Below, one piece after another: positions 15,938 through 25,098 of a stretch of 64,000 bases of DNA (its first letter is position 1; each line of letters starts with the position of its first letter). Source of the stretch: Bacteroidota bacterium (GTDB lineage: Bacteria; Bacteroidota; Bacteroidia; B-17B0; Aurantibacillaceae); NCBI GenBank assembly GCA_021156365.1, contig JAJNDK010000011.1:1-64000 (forward strand). The letters are read 5' to 3'. The notes beneath the pieces are model-generated. The model was not told the origin of the DNA, did no database searches, and saw only the letters and a list, made by a program, of their open reading frames with translations. The translations under genes were made by a program, and so were the position numbers.

Positions 15938-18433
15938 TTATTTTATTAAACAAACGGGTATATTATCAGGATTCACTTCTGCCAATGGCAACACATCGTC
16001 TACCTTTCCCACATGGCCGGGTACAGGATGGTATGCTTCGAAAGCTCCGTTCCTGAACTTATACAGCTCTTTTGTTTCCGGGTGAATAACAACGAGATTT
16101 ACCCACTCATTGATAAACCATTCATAGGTAGCAGGATTTATCTGTATCGTTTTCATTACCACTTCGGGCATATGTTCAACGATCATCAGCAAACGGACCG
16201 GATCATGTACTTCTATCATCTGGCTGGGCAGTCCGGGACGCAGGTCTCCGTCGATCCCATTGGCCACACCGAACAAGCCCATCACATTGTGCGGAAGCTT
16301 GGTGCCCGCTCCTAATTTCTGGTTATCAACCCTTGAGAAAAAATACTCGAGGTTGATCCCGCCACAAACAGGAGCTGCCGCGTTCAATATATTCAGCAGG
16401 TATTTCCCTTCCGGATCTACCTTGCTGTCGAAGGAGTTCATGAATGCTCTCCTGTCGAGGAACAGGTCTTTGGTCAGCTCTCTTTTTCCTACTATACAAA
16501 GTGCATTGGTAGCATGGTTCAATTCCGGTCGCGGCTCGAAAAGGGAAACGGAGCGTTGGCGGATCTTCTCATGCACCGCCGCGGGGCTCAGGCAGGTGTT
16601 AACAGATTCGAGTCTCCTCGACCGTTCTTTCGAATTGTAATCCAGGGCCTGCGCAAATATTTTTTCGTTTTGCCGGTGCAGCTCGCGGTTCTTTTCCGAA
16701 AGGACCTGCTCATCGAAGAACTGCATTTCGTCGCGGCAGGTGTCATGCAACCCGCCTACGAATTGTGTTTCGTGCGGGATATCAATTCCGCGGGTGCTCA
16801 GGATGGCACGCACTTTCATGTTGTTGGCCATGTGAGAGAACACCCGTGCATTCACGGATCCCGGTCTGCCGCAGCAGGCTCCGCAATCGTATGCCGCGTA
16901 GTGCGGATTGTTCACGCTGCTGGAACCATGCCCGAACATATAGATGAGCGGCGAAAAATCTTTTACACAACCGGTACTTTTCAATACGCCTTCTACCCGG
17001 TTGGCCATCTCTTCCAATGTGAATCCCACCTGCAGGTCATTCTCCCTGTGTTCCGTAGTTGTGTTCTCGATCGTCAGCTGCGAATTTTTATCCATATGCC
17101 TGAACGAATGAGCAGTGCCGGGGCTCATGGTAGGACGCACCATATTGAAAAATAATTTGAACGCCGACCAGTAGCCTAATGTTTGTGTGATCAGCCAGCC
17201 CCTGAAAAGGGAATGGGAATGTTTGGTGAAATGCGGATCTTTTGCCCGTTTCGATCCGGAGCCTGTTTCTTTGATCAGGTATTTCGGAGTGACAGGTGCC
17301 GGGCAGAGTTTGGTATAGAATTTTCCATTCAGCGGTTGGAAAAAGAATTCGATACCGAAAAATCCCGGTGTGGCAAAAGTTTCGCAATTCGGATCAAAGT
17401 GTTCGATATACCTGCGCAGTGAGCATTCGCGGTCGTCAATGCAAAACATCGCCTGGAAGGATGGAGTGCCTGTACGTTTTTTAATTTCCCTGTCGAGGAT
17501 CAAACCGTTGAGCACATCATCGTAATAGCTCCATTCATAGGCCTGTTGCCAGAGTGCATATACGGTATCCAATTCTGTTTCTTCCACGTATTCCAATAGT
17601 GCACCGGGTTTGTGCGTGGTCCAGCTACCGAGCGGGAACCATTCCGAATTGAATTTGGTGTCTAATGCATCGATCTCCAGCAATAGTTCAAAAGCGATAA
17701 GATCCTGCGTGCTGATCTTTTTCGGATCCAGTAAATTCTGTGGGAAATCCTCGATAGAAGAGGTAATACCCGACCAGCCCTGATGGGCAAACTGCAGATC
17801 GAAAATATATTGTTTGTAAAGATTTTCATCACCTACCACAATTCGCAGCAGGTCTTCTACTTTGCACAGATCGTTTTGTAAAAGCTTTTTTGCGCGTTCG
17901 TTCCTGAAAAAACTGGTGAAGCTTTTATGTTCCAGTTCCTTAATGGCTGCCAGAAAACCACGGTGCTGCACCGGAAAATCCCACATGGAAATTCCCTGGT
18001 CGAGATAGCTGCAGAGTACACGGAACAGGATCGGATGAACGAGTGCATCGAGGTCGATGTTCTTCTCCGTTTTCCAGTTGGAGCGTAAAGTGCCGATCCT
18101 TTGTTTGATAGAGGTGTCATAGCTTTTCTCTACCAGCCGTCTTCTCCATGTTTTCAGCTCGCTCTCCCCTTTGTGTTCGGTAATGATATTGTCCAGCACC
18201 TTCGCGGAAATTTTTCCGGAGGCATGCAGGGCTCTGAATTCTTTTAAGGAAAGATATGTTTTGTATCCGAATATTTTGGAAGCATTCCGCAACGCATCGT
18301 TGAATTTCAGATGCTGGAATGCATGTAATGTATTGTGATGAACGAAGTCTTTCAGGGGCGCCTGTGCAGGCAGGTAATGCTTCAGCTCGTGCAGCACTCC
18401 ATCCAGATCAAAGTTTGTTTGTGTCGTTGCCAT
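15938..18433 (-). CDS. dabA: Inorganic-carbon transporter subunit DabA (DUF2309)
   Basis: 831 residues, a full-length DUF2309/UPF0753 protein. N-terminal hallmark HYLPAQAPLKDFVHHNTLHA (residues 20-38). The zinc site is intact: C331 and D333 in FCIDDREC, H502 in MFGHGSS and C517 in YDCGACCGRPG. The spacing resembles that of the characterised Halothiobacillus DabA. DabA is a vectorial carbonic-anhydrase-like protein at the inner membrane that works with DabB. It is the first gene of the dabA-dabB unit; the 195 bp upstream to the next gene hold no other ORF. In heterotrophs DAB supplies bicarbonate for anaplerotic and biosynthetic carboxylation at air-level CO2. Confidence 0.92.
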   Translation of the reverse strand: MATTQTNFDLDGVLHELKHYLPAQAPLKDFVHHNTLHAFQHLKFNDALRNASKIFGYKTYLSLKEFRALHASGKISAKVLDNIITEHKGESELKTWRRRLVEKSYDTSIKQRIGTLRSNWKTEKNIDLDALVHPILFRVLCSYLDQGISMWDFPVQHRGFLAAIKELEHKSFTSFFRNERAKKLLQNDLCKVEDLLRIVVGDENLYKQYIFDLQFAHQGWSGITSSIEDFPQNLLDPKKISTQDLIAFELLLEIDALDTKFNSEWFPLGSWTTHKPGALLEYVEETELDTVYALWQQAYEWSYYDDVLNGLILDREIKKRTGTPSFQAMFCIDDRECSLRRYIEHFDPNCETFATPGFFGIEFFFQPLNGKFYTKLCPAPVTPKYLIKETGSGSKRAKDPHFTKHSHSLFRGWLITQTLGYWSAFKLFFNMVRPTMSPGTAHSFRHMDKNSQLTIENTTTEHRENDLQVGFTLEEMANRVEGVLKSTGCVKDFSPLIYMFGHGSSSVNNPHYAAYDCGACCGRPGSVNARVFSHMANNMKVRAILSTRGIDIPHETQFVGGLHDTCRDEMQFFDEQVLSEKNRELHRQNEKIFAQALDYNSKERSRRLESVNTCLSPAAVHEKIRQRSVSLFEPRPELNHATNALCIVGKRELTKDLFLDRRAFMNSFDSKVDPEGKYLLNILNAAAPVCGGINLEYFFSRVDNQKLGAGTKLPHNVMGLFGVANGIDGDLRPGLPSQMIEVHDPVRLLMIVEHMPEVVMKTIQINPATYEWFINEWVNLVVIHPETKELYKFRNGAFEAYHPVPGHVGKVDDVLPLAEVNPDNIPVCLIK

Positions 18434-18628
18434 TTCTTTTTATTCTTTTTTGGTTAAAAGGAAATAAATTTCGGTTAACGCAGAGAGCTTTTCATACGGA
18501 TTGAAAACTCCGGTTAAACACAGGCTGTGGAAACAATTTTCAGGCAAACACGCAGAAAACTTGTTTTCCGGGCCGGATGCTGTCAACTACTTAAAAAAAG
18601 TGATTAACAGGTCGGCCGCAGGAAATGA

Positions 18629-18985
18629 TCAGATACGAAAATTGTGGATCGCAATAAAGATGGACTCTTTATTGGATGAGAAAGCAACAGGGCGTGCTAA
18701 AACAGGATGTTTATCATTTTCAGATACTACCTGGAAAAAGAGCTGCGGTACAATAAAAGAAACAAGCTCGAAATCCAGCTCATTGTCGTTTTCTGTTTCT
18801 TTTTCGATAAAGCTGTTCTCTGATGTTTCTTCTTTGGCTGCAGATTTATCTACCTGCTTGTGAGAATAATCCGGGGAATGAGTGCCGGAAACAGTGAAGG
18901 AAATTGAATACGCAGTCTGAAAAACAAACGATAGAACAAATACGAACAGTACTGTTATCCTTTTTATGCAGAGTGGTTTTTTCAT
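18629..18985 (-). CDS. Small exported protein upstream of dabA
   Basis: 118 residues. Signal peptide or anchor at residues ~8-29 (ITVLFVFVLSFVFQTAYSISF), a charged middle (SAAKEETSENSFIEKETEND, then NELDFELVSF) and a C-terminus ending KESIFIAIHNFRI. The plan and the 'ENSF...DNEL' and '...I.I...RI' segments resemble the gene at 13644-14030. It has a good promoter with a very short leader and precedes dabA by 195 bp, so it may be co-transcribed with it. No known domain; periplasmic or membrane location is inferred. Confidence 0.65.
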   Translation of the reverse strand: MKKPLCIKRITVLFVFVLSFVFQTAYSISFTVSGTHSPDYSHKQVDKSAAKEETSENSFIEKETENDNELDFELVSFIVPQLFFQVVSENDKHPVLARPVAFSSNKESIFIAIHNFRI

Positions 18986-18995
18986 TTATTCAACA

Positions 18996-19027
18996 CAAAG
19001 GTAAATCATTTTTAAATCGAAAATCAA
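18996..19027 (-). promoter_or_regulatory. Promoter of the dabA-upstream gene
   Basis: On the minus strand: TTG (in CCTTGA), 21 bp, then TACCTTTG (18996-19003), a perfect TAnnTTTG -7 box. The ATG at 18985 lies 10 bp downstream, so the leader is only a few bases. This may be the main promoter of the DAB cluster. Confidence 0.7.
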
Positions 19028-19075
19028 GGAAAAAGCAAAAAAATAATTTTTTGCTTAACATTAATTAACCGGGGC

Positions 19076-19906
19076 TTATTTTTGCAGGAGACCTTTCACC
19101 ATGTCCGGCTTATTTGTAATGATGCCATCAACGCCTCTGTTAATAAGCTTTCCGGCCTTTCGTTTTTTATTTACCGTCCACACAAAAACACTGATGTTTT
19201 GTTTGTGCAGCCTGTTGATAAGTCGCCGGCTTGCAAAGAGCCTGTATACATTTACTCCCTGCCAGTTCTTAAAATCGTCTTTGTTCAGCTTTTTCGAAAA
19301 AACAAAACTGCTGAGGGGCAATTTAAAAACGATCAGCTTCTGGAGCTTGATCCCGCTTTTTTGTTGCTGAACATTGAGTAAAGCTTTTTTGTCGAAGGAA
19401 TGAATGATATCTACCCACCCTTCGGCCTGGTTGTTTTGTATGATCTCAATGATGTTTTTTTCAATACCCGGATAATAATCATTGCCTTTTTTGAGCTCGA
19501 TCAGCAATTTGCAGCGCCCGTTGATAAATTTGATAGCTGAATCGAGTGTGGGTGGTTTTTCTTTTTGCTCTTTTAATTGCAGGGAGCTAAAATCCGCGAA
19601 GCTCAGTTCCCTGATCAGGATTTTTCCTTTGTGTTTTTTCTTTACTGCATCGGGTACCGAACAGGTACGGTCGACACTCAGATCGTGCATGATCACTACC
19701 ACTCCGTCTCCCGTTTGGTGAACATCTGTTTCTATGTAATCTGCATACATGGCGATCGCTTCGGCAAAAGCAGAGATGCTGTTCTCCGCTTTATAGGCGC
19801 TTGCTCCCCGATGTGCGATCACCAGGGTTTGTGCATCAACATGGCTCAGGCATTGCAGGCAAAAGTGAGCGACCAGGAGCAGGTGGCTTGTGCGGAAGTT
19901 TAGCAT
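19076..19906 (-). CDS. Glycerophosphodiester phosphodiesterase
   Basis: 276 residues from ATG at 19906. Signal peptide (LLLVAHFCLQCLSHVDAQ), then a GDPD TIM barrel. Motifs: AHRGASAYKAENS (catalytic His and Arg), YIETDVHQTGDGVVVIMHD (metal-binding Glu-Asp and second His) and the late FVWTVNK and VDGIITNKP. It hydrolyses glycerophosphodiesters to glycerol-3-phosphate and alcohol, probably in the periplasm. The frame is open up to 20017, but those extra codons lie in a dispersed palindromic repeat and lack a signal peptide, so the shorter start is preferred. Divergent from dapD. Confidence 0.9.
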   Translation of the reverse strand: MLNFRTSHLLLVAHFCLQCLSHVDAQTLVIAHRGASAYKAENSISAFAEAIAMYADYIETDVHQTGDGVVVIMHDLSVDRTCSVPDAVKKKHKGKILIRELSFADFSSLQLKEQKEKPPTLDSAIKFINGRCKLLIELKKGNDYYPGIEKNIIEIIQNNQAEGWVDIIHSFDKKALLNVQQQKSGIKLQKLIVFKLPLSSFVFSKKLNKDDFKNWQGVNVYRLFASRRLINRLHKQNISVFVWTVNKKRKAGKLINRGVDGIITNKPDMVKGLLQK

Positions 19907-19967
19907 CGGATTAAAAGTACAGATAAAACCGGAGTACAAAAAACAGAAGATTGAGTAAATATCTGCC

Positions 19968-20052
19968 GCGGATTTGCGCAGATTTCGCGGATTGTTGTAA
20001 CGGGCACTACTAACCACATTATCTGTGAAATCTGCGTTAATCTGTGGCTAAA
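19968..20052. repeat. Dispersed repeat in inverted orientation
   Basis: CCGCGGATTTGCGCAGATTT (19976-19995) is followed by its imperfect reverse complement GTGAAATCTGCGTTAATCTG (20025-20044). It is the same family as the copies at 9901-10044. It lies between the divergent glycerophosphodiesterase and dapD genes. Confidence 0.7.
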
Positions 20053-20107
20053 CTTCCCGTACTTTAGCTGATTATTATTACCTTGCAGTGAAATTTTTAA
20101 CTAGCAT

Positions 20108-20917
20108 ATGCAGGCAATAATTGAGCAAGCGTGGGAGAACAGGGAACTCCTGAAAGAGAAACATGTACAGGATGCTGTCAACAGTGTGATAGAGCAACTC
20201 GATCTTGGGGAGCTGCGTGTGGCGGAGCCTACCATATCCGGCGAGTGGCAGGTAAACGACTGGATCAAGAAGGCAGTGATCATGTATTTCCCGATCCGCC
20301 ATATGGAAACAATGGAGCTGAAACCATTTGAATTCCATGATAAAATGGCACTGAAAACGGATTATGCCGGACTGGGCGTTCGTGTGGTACCGGGTGCTAT
20401 TGCCCGCTACGGAAGTTATATTGCCAGCGGTGTTATTATGATGCCGGGTTTTGTAAACATCGGTGCGTACGTCGATTCCGGAACAATGGTAGATACCTGG
20501 GCAACCGTAGGAAGCTGTGCGCAGATCGGCAAGCACGTTCACCTGAGCGGTGGAGTAGGTATAGGCGGAGTGCTGGAGCCAGTGCAGGCAGCGCCGGTAA
20601 TCATCGAAGACAATTGTTTCATCGGTTCACGCTGTATTGTGGTGGAAGGTGTAAGAGTAGGAAAAGAAGCCGTACTCGGTGCGAATGTTGTATTAACCCA
20701 ATCGACAAAGATCATTGATGTGACAGGGAGCAGTCCTGTGGAAACAAAAGGTTTTGTACCGGAAAGAAGCGTGGTGATCCCCGGCTCTTATACCAAACAA
20801 TTCCCAGCGGGCGAATACCAGGTACCCTGCGCACTGATCATTGGAAAACGCAAGGAAAGTACGGACCTGAAAACATCACTGAATGATGCGCTCAGGGAAC
20901 ACCATGTAGCGGTATAA
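20108..20917 (+). CDS. dapD: Tetrahydrodipicolinate N-succinyltransferase
   Basis: 269 residues, the usual DapD length. After an N-terminal helical domain, the left-handed beta-helix shows hexapeptide repeats (VVPGAIARYGSYIASGVIMM, GTMVDTWATVGSCAQIG, HLSGGVGIGGVLEP). The protein succinylates tetrahydrodipicolinate with succinyl-CoA in the lysine/meso-diaminopimelate pathway; the trimer is cytoplasmic. It reads away from the glycerophosphodiesterase gene and is followed 34 bp later by an exported hypothetical gene. Confidence 0.97.
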   Translation: MQAIIEQAWENRELLKEKHVQDAVNSVIEQLDLGELRVAEPTISGEWQVNDWIKKAVIMYFPIRHMETMELKPFEFHDKMALKTDYAGLGVRVVPGAIARYGSYIASGVIMMPGFVNIGAYVDSGTMVDTWATVGSCAQIGKHVHLSGGVGIGGVLEPVQAAPVIIEDNCFIGSRCIVVEGVRVGKEAVLGANVVLTQSTKIIDVTGSSPVETKGFVPERSVVIPGSYTKQFPAGEYQVPCALIIGKRKESTDLKTSLNDALREHHVAV

Positions 20918-20951
20918 ATTTAGTTAGTCAAACTTTTTAAATTCCTGAACG

Positions 20952-21587
20952 ATGAAAAAAGTAATCCTCCTTTCCTTTTTCCTGTTAGCAATACATGCGA
21001 TCCATGCGCAAAAGAATGTAGAGAAAGCCGCCAGCGAAACCTGCGATTGTCTGAATAAGGCAAAGCTTCCCGATAACATATCCGGGGAGGAATTTCAAAA
21101 AGCGCTTACCACCTGTTTGCAAACGCCCGTATTGAATTATTACGGTAAGATCTGTAAGGAGATCAAAGTGGCGGCTGACAACTCGCAGGAATCCTATGAA
21201 GCGGTGGGAGCAAAAATAGGTTTGAAAATGGCGGATAACTGCCCGCTCTTCCTGCAGCTTGCCATGAATGCTGAAAAGGAAAAAGAGAAAAAGCTCGAAG
21301 CGGTTGTTACAAAAGAAGAGACAGGAAAAGAAGGTACATCTTCCGGTACGATAAAGAGTGTGGAGAGCAAGGATTTTTATTATATCACTATCGAAACAGC
21401 CTCCGGCAATAAGGAATCCTACATCTGGCTCCGGTATTTCCAGGGCAGCGCCCCTTTCGAGAATAACCCGGCTGCACAGGTTGGTAAAAAAGCAACAATA
21501 AAATACCGCGAGATCCGTTGTTTTTCTCCCGCTTTGGGCGATTATACCATAAAAAAAGAGATCACGGAGATCGTGTTGCAGGATTGA
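20952..21587 (+). CDS. Exported hypothetical protein
   Basis: 211 residues. Signal peptide KKVILLSFFLLAIHAIHAQ. The N-terminal domain has Cys-spaced helices (ETCDCLNKAK, TTCLQTP, KICKEIK, DNCPLF), a pattern seen in uncharacterised exported Bacteroidota proteins. A Lys/Glu-rich linker (residues ~112-135) leads to a C-terminal beta domain (GTIKSVESKDFYYITIETAS ... YTIKKEITEIVLQD), possibly OB-like. The stop overlaps the next ATG by one base (TGATG), so the two genes are translationally coupled. Function unknown. Confidence 0.8.
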   Translation: MKKVILLSFFLLAIHAIHAQKNVEKAASETCDCLNKAKLPDNISGEEFQKALTTCLQTPVLNYYGKICKEIKVAADNSQESYEAVGAKIGLKMADNCPLFLQLAMNAEKEKEKKLEAVVTKEETGKEGTSSGTIKSVESKDFYYITIETASGNKESYIWLRYFQGSAPFENNPAAQVGKKATIKYREIRCFSPALGDYTIKKEITEIVLQD

Positions 21588-22558
21588 TGCAAAAAATACT
21601 GGTCATACAAACGGCTTTTATCGGTGATGCCATTTTAGCGAGTTCCGTATTGGAAAAAATGCATCAATTCTATCCGGGCATTCAGCTGGATCTATTGGTG
21701 CGTAAAGGCAACGAAAGCTTATTCAAAGATCACCCCTATCTGAACAAGTGCATTGTATGGAACAAACAGGAAGGCAAATACAAAAGCCTGTTCCGCTTGC
21801 TCAAACAGATCCGTAAAGAAAAATACGACCAGGTGATCAATCTGCATCGTTATGCCAGCTCCGGTTTTCTAACAGCTTTTTCTGCTGCAAAAGAAAAGGT
21901 GGGCTTCGATAAAAACCCTTTGTCCTTTTTATTCACGAAAAAGATCCGGCATGAGATCGGGAATGGAAAACACGAAGTAGAACGGAATCAGCAGCTGATC
22001 GAAAGCTTTACTGACGGGACATTTGCAAAGCCGCGTTTGTATCCTGCAATGACGAATTTCGAAAAAGTGCATACATATAAAAACAATGCCTACGTATGTA
22101 TGGCACCTTCTTCCGTTTGGTTTACCAAGCAGCTTCCCCTGCACAAATGGATAGAATTGTGTGATAAAACAGCAGCAGATACAACGATCTGTCTTTTAGG
22201 TGCAGCAGGCGATACCGTTCTTTGCGAAGAGATCATTTCGAAATCGGGTCATAAGAATATAGTAAATCTGGCGGGCAAACTGAACCTGCTGGACTCCTGT
22301 GCACTGATGAAGGATGCGAAAATGAATTATGTGAATGATTCGGCGCCCCTGCATCTGGCTTCTTCCATGAATGCGCCTGTCACTGCTTTTTTCTGCAGCA
22401 CCGTTCCTGCCTTTGGTTTTACTCCTTTGTCAGACGAATCGTATATTATTGAAAAGACGGAGCCGCTTTCCTGCCGGCCCTGCGGTTTGCATGGTTACAA
22501 GCAGTGCCCGCTCGGACACTTCAAATGCGGGAACGACATTGAAATAAAAAATCAATAA
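21587..22558 (+). CDS. Glycosyltransferase family 9 (heptosyltransferase-like)
   Basis: 323 residues from ATG at 21587, which overlaps the previous stop. Start MQKILVIQTAFIGDAILASS is the typical GT9 N-terminus. The C-terminal part has the sugar-nucleotide site (NDSAPLHLASSMNAPVTAFF) and the Cys-rich end CRPCGLHGYKQCPLGHFKCG common to this family. It probably adds a heptose or related sugar to the LPS core on the cytoplasmic face of the inner membrane. The longer frame start at 21518 lies inside the preceding gene and is rejected. Confidence 0.9.
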   Translation: MQKILVIQTAFIGDAILASSVLEKMHQFYPGIQLDLLVRKGNESLFKDHPYLNKCIVWNKQEGKYKSLFRLLKQIRKEKYDQVINLHRYASSGFLTAFSAAKEKVGFDKNPLSFLFTKKIRHEIGNGKHEVERNQQLIESFTDGTFAKPRLYPAMTNFEKVHTYKNNAYVCMAPSSVWFTKQLPLHKWIELCDKTAADTTICLLGAAGDTVLCEEIISKSGHKNIVNLAGKLNLLDSCALMKDAKMNYVNDSAPLHLASSMNAPVTAFFCSTVPAFGFTPLSDESYIIEKTEPLSCRPCGLHGYKQCPLGHFKCGNDIEIKNQ

Positions 22559-22609
22559 ATTTTCGCGACGTATACATCTGTATATGTTTTTATAGTATAT
22601 TAGTGAGCT

Positions 22610-23014
22610 ATGTTAGAAGCCACTACCCGCACTGCAAATATCTATTACGACGGAAAGATACTTGTGACGGAGCTTTTCGACGATCTTGTTGTGGAAACGG
22701 AAGATGCCCTTGAGAATTATCATATTGTCCGGGAATTCATGCAGGAAAAAAAATATGTTTCGCTGGTGATCACTGCCCCTAATATTTCGATCACAAAGGA
22801 GGCCCGCGAAGATGCAAACCATCCTGAAAGATACCACAATTGTGTGGCCCAGGCGATCGTTGTCAACTCACTGGCTACCCGTTTGCTCGGAAATTTTATG
22901 GTGAGGATACTGAAGTCTCATTGTCCGCAACGCGTATTCCAATCGCGGAAAGCTGCTGCCGAATGGCTGGAACACCAGTGGGAGCTGCATGAACAAGGGA
23001 TACTGCTGAAGTGA
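22610..23014 (+). CDS. Conserved hypothetical, STAS/SpoIIAA-like
   Basis: 134 residues, soluble. The pattern (ANIYYDGKILVTELFDDLVV, then VSLVITAPNISITKEAREDA, then FMVRILKSHCPQRVFQSRKA ending in AEWLEHQ) resembles short SpoIIAA/STAS-like single-domain proteins, which end in a similar 'F.....A..WL' helix. I do not recognise a specific family. It has its own short intergenic region on both sides, so it is probably monocistronic. Role unknown. Confidence 0.7.
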   Translation: MLEATTRTANIYYDGKILVTELFDDLVVETEDALENYHIVREFMQEKKYVSLVITAPNISITKEAREDANHPERYHNCVAQAIVVNSLATRLLGNFMVRILKSHCPQRVFQSRKAAAEWLEHQWELHEQGILLK

Positions 23015-23069
23015 GCCGGTTGGACCGGCCCTGTCACAAAAACCATGTGGCTAAATCCCAATAAATCCT

Positions 23070-23077
23070 TAATTTTG
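23070..23077 (+). promoter_or_regulatory. pheS -7 box
   Basis: TAATTTTG, a perfect match to TAnnTTTG. The pheS ATG begins at 23082, only 4 bp later, so the transcript would be leaderless or nearly so. No clear -33 TTG. Confidence 0.55.
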
Positions 23078-23081
23078 TGTC

Positions 23082-24107
23082 ATGCGTGATAAAATAGAAA
23101 AATTACTGGAAGACGTAGAAGTATTTGCAGCGAACAGCAAAGAACAGCTGGAAGAATACCGTATCAAATGGCTGAGCAAAAAAGGAGAGATCACTACTTT
23201 ATTTGACGATTTTAAGACCGTAGCGCCGGAGCTGAAAAGGGAAATGGGGCAGAAACTGAATGAGCTGAAAACAAAAGCCCAGGACAAGATCAATGCCTTC
23301 AAAGAAAAATTCGAGAGTGAAAATTCTTCTTCCGAAACCCAGGCGGATCTTACGGTTCCCGGTGAGCCTTATGTTGCATTGGGCTCCAGGCATCCTATTT
23401 CCATTGTAAAAAAACAGATCATCGATATCTTTTCACGCATTGGCTTCACTGTGTCGGATGGCCGCGAGATAGAAGATGACTGGCATAACTTTACCGCATT
23501 GAACACGCCCGAAAACCACCCGGCCCGTGACATGCAGGATACCTTTTATGTACAGACCAATCCGGATATGGTATTGCGTACACAGACCTCTTCGGTGCAG
23601 GTCCATATTATGGAAAACCAGAAACCGCCGATCCGCACGATCTCCCCTGGACGAGTGTACCGGAATGAAGCGATCAGCGCCCGTGCGCATTGCCAGTTCC
23701 ACCAGGTGGAAGGTTTGTATATAGATACCAATGTTTCCTTTGCCGATCTGAAACAAACGCTTTTATATTTTGCCAAAGAAATGTTCGGTGCTGAAACAAA
23801 GATCCGTTTACGCCCGAGTTATTTCCCATTCACAGAGCCAAGCGCAGAAATGGATATTTCCTGTACCCTGTGTAAGGGAGCCGGTTGCAATGTGTGTAAA
23901 TACAGCGGATGGGTAGAGATCCTGGGCTGTGGTATGGTAGATCCGCAGGTATTGGAAAACTGTAAGATCGACAGCACAAAATACACAGGCTTTGCTTTCG
24001 GTATGGGAATAGAACGCATCACAATGTTGAAATACGAAGTAAAAGACCTGCGTTTGTTCTTTGAGAATGATATACGCTTTGTGAACCAGTTTACATCAGC
24101 CCTTTGA
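23082..24107 (+). CDS. pheS: Phenylalanyl-tRNA synthetase alpha subunit
   Basis: 341 residues, normal length. N-terminal coiled coil (residues ~1-85) for tRNA binding, then a class II core: motif 2 RTISPGRVYRNEAISARAHC, FHQVEGLYID, a Cys-rich patch CTLCKGAGCNVCKYSGW, and motif 3 GFAFGMGIERITML. It charges tRNA-Phe with the beta subunit, which is not in this window. The stop overlaps the next ATG (TGATG), coupling it to the TPR gene. Confidence 0.97.
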   Translation: MRDKIEKLLEDVEVFAANSKEQLEEYRIKWLSKKGEITTLFDDFKTVAPELKREMGQKLNELKTKAQDKINAFKEKFESENSSSETQADLTVPGEPYVALGSRHPISIVKKQIIDIFSRIGFTVSDGREIEDDWHNFTALNTPENHPARDMQDTFYVQTNPDMVLRTQTSSVQVHIMENQKPPIRTISPGRVYRNEAISARAHCQFHQVEGLYIDTNVSFADLKQTLLYFAKEMFGAETKIRLRPSYFPFTEPSAEMDISCTLCKGAGCNVCKYSGWVEILGCGMVDPQVLENCKIDSTKYTGFAFGMGIERITMLKYEVKDLRLFFENDIRFVNQFTSAL

Positions 24108-24424
24108 TGAAAGAAACAGAACGGCTGAAGCAGATCAGGGAAATGCTGGAGAAAGAACCCGGCGACGATTTCCTGAATTATGCACTGGCAGTGGAATGGG
24201 AGGCAGCAGGAGAACCGCAACAGGCGATTGCCCAATTGAAAAAGCTGTTGGAAAGAAATGTTGAGTACCTTGGCGCTTATTACAAGCTGGGCAAATTGTT
24301 AGAAGAAACAGGATCGACAGAGCAGGCTTTAGAAGTATACAATAAAGGCCTGGAGCTGGCACAAAAACAAAACAACAAAAAAGCAGCCGGTGAGCTTTCC
24401 GAAGCGATCTGGATGCTGGAGTAA
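24107..24424 (+). CDS. Small TPR protein
   Basis: 105 residues, cytoplasmic. Two to three tetratricopeptide-like helix pairs: FLNYALAVEWEAAGEPQQAI, YLGAYYKLGKLLEETGSTEQ, and GLELAQKQNNKKAAGEL. The ATG overlaps the pheS stop by one base. It probably mediates protein contacts; the partner is unknown. Proteins of this kind follow pheS in other Bacteroidota as far as I recall. Confidence 0.85.
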   Translation: MKETERLKQIREMLEKEPGDDFLNYALAVEWEAAGEPQQAIAQLKKLLERNVEYLGAYYKLGKLLEETGSTEQALEVYNKGLELAQKQNNKKAAGELSEAIWMLE

Positions 24425-24521
24425 TTAATTTTTGATTTTTAGAGGGATAGAATTTCTGAATGTGTTGTTAGGACCCGGAAATTCACTAAATCAAAAATTC
24501 AACAATTTTAAAATTACATAT

Positions 24522-25094
24522 ATGGATTTTTCATTCGATATTCGGGAAATTGCAACGGTGACGATGGTACTTTTTGCTGTGATTGATGTGATCGGTTCTA
24601 TCCCGGTGATCATCAATCTCCGCCAGCAGGCAGGGGAGATCAATGCGATGAAAGCATCCCTTGTATCTTTAGGGATCATGGTTGTTTTCCTTTTTGCCGG
24701 AGAATCCGTTCTTAAGCTGATCGGCTTAACGACGAGTGATTTTGCCATCGCCGGTTCGTTGGTTATCTTTTTTATAGCGCTTGAAATGATCCTTGGCATC
24801 CGTTTATACAAGGATGAAATGCCTGCCACTGCTTCGGTAGTTCCGCTCGCTTTCCCATTGATCGCGGGAACGGGTACACTTACTACTTTATTATCTATGC
24901 GTGCGCAATACAGCATGCTTTCCATACTGATCGGTATCGTAGTCAATGTGGGTATCGTATATGTTGTGCTCAAAACAATGAAACACATTGAACGCATCTT
25001 AGGAGTAGGAGGGATCTCCATTCTTCGTAAAGTATTTGGTATCGTGTTGCTTGCTATTGCTGTGAAAATTTTCCGTACAAATACAGGCCTTTAA
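24522..25094 (+). CDS. MarC-family integral membrane protein
   Basis: 190 residues from ATG at 24522; the open frame runs back to 24432, but the first membrane segment starts just after this ATG. Six membrane segments. Family marks: FAVIDVIGSIPVII, a central LVIFFIALEMILG, and VVPLAFPLIAGTGTLTTLLS. MarC proteins sit in the inner membrane; their substrate is not established and the old link to multiple antibiotic resistance does not hold. Followed 4 bp later by rnhA. Confidence 0.88.
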   Translation: MDFSFDIREIATVTMVLFAVIDVIGSIPVIINLRQQAGEINAMKASLVSLGIMVVFLFAGESVLKLIGLTTSDFAIAGSLVIFFIALEMILGIRLYKDEMPATASVVPLAFPLIAGTGTLTTLLSMRAQYSMLSILIGIVVNVGIVYVVLKTMKHIERILGVGGISILRKVFGIVLLAIAVKIFRTNTGL

Positions 25095-25098
25095 TTCA

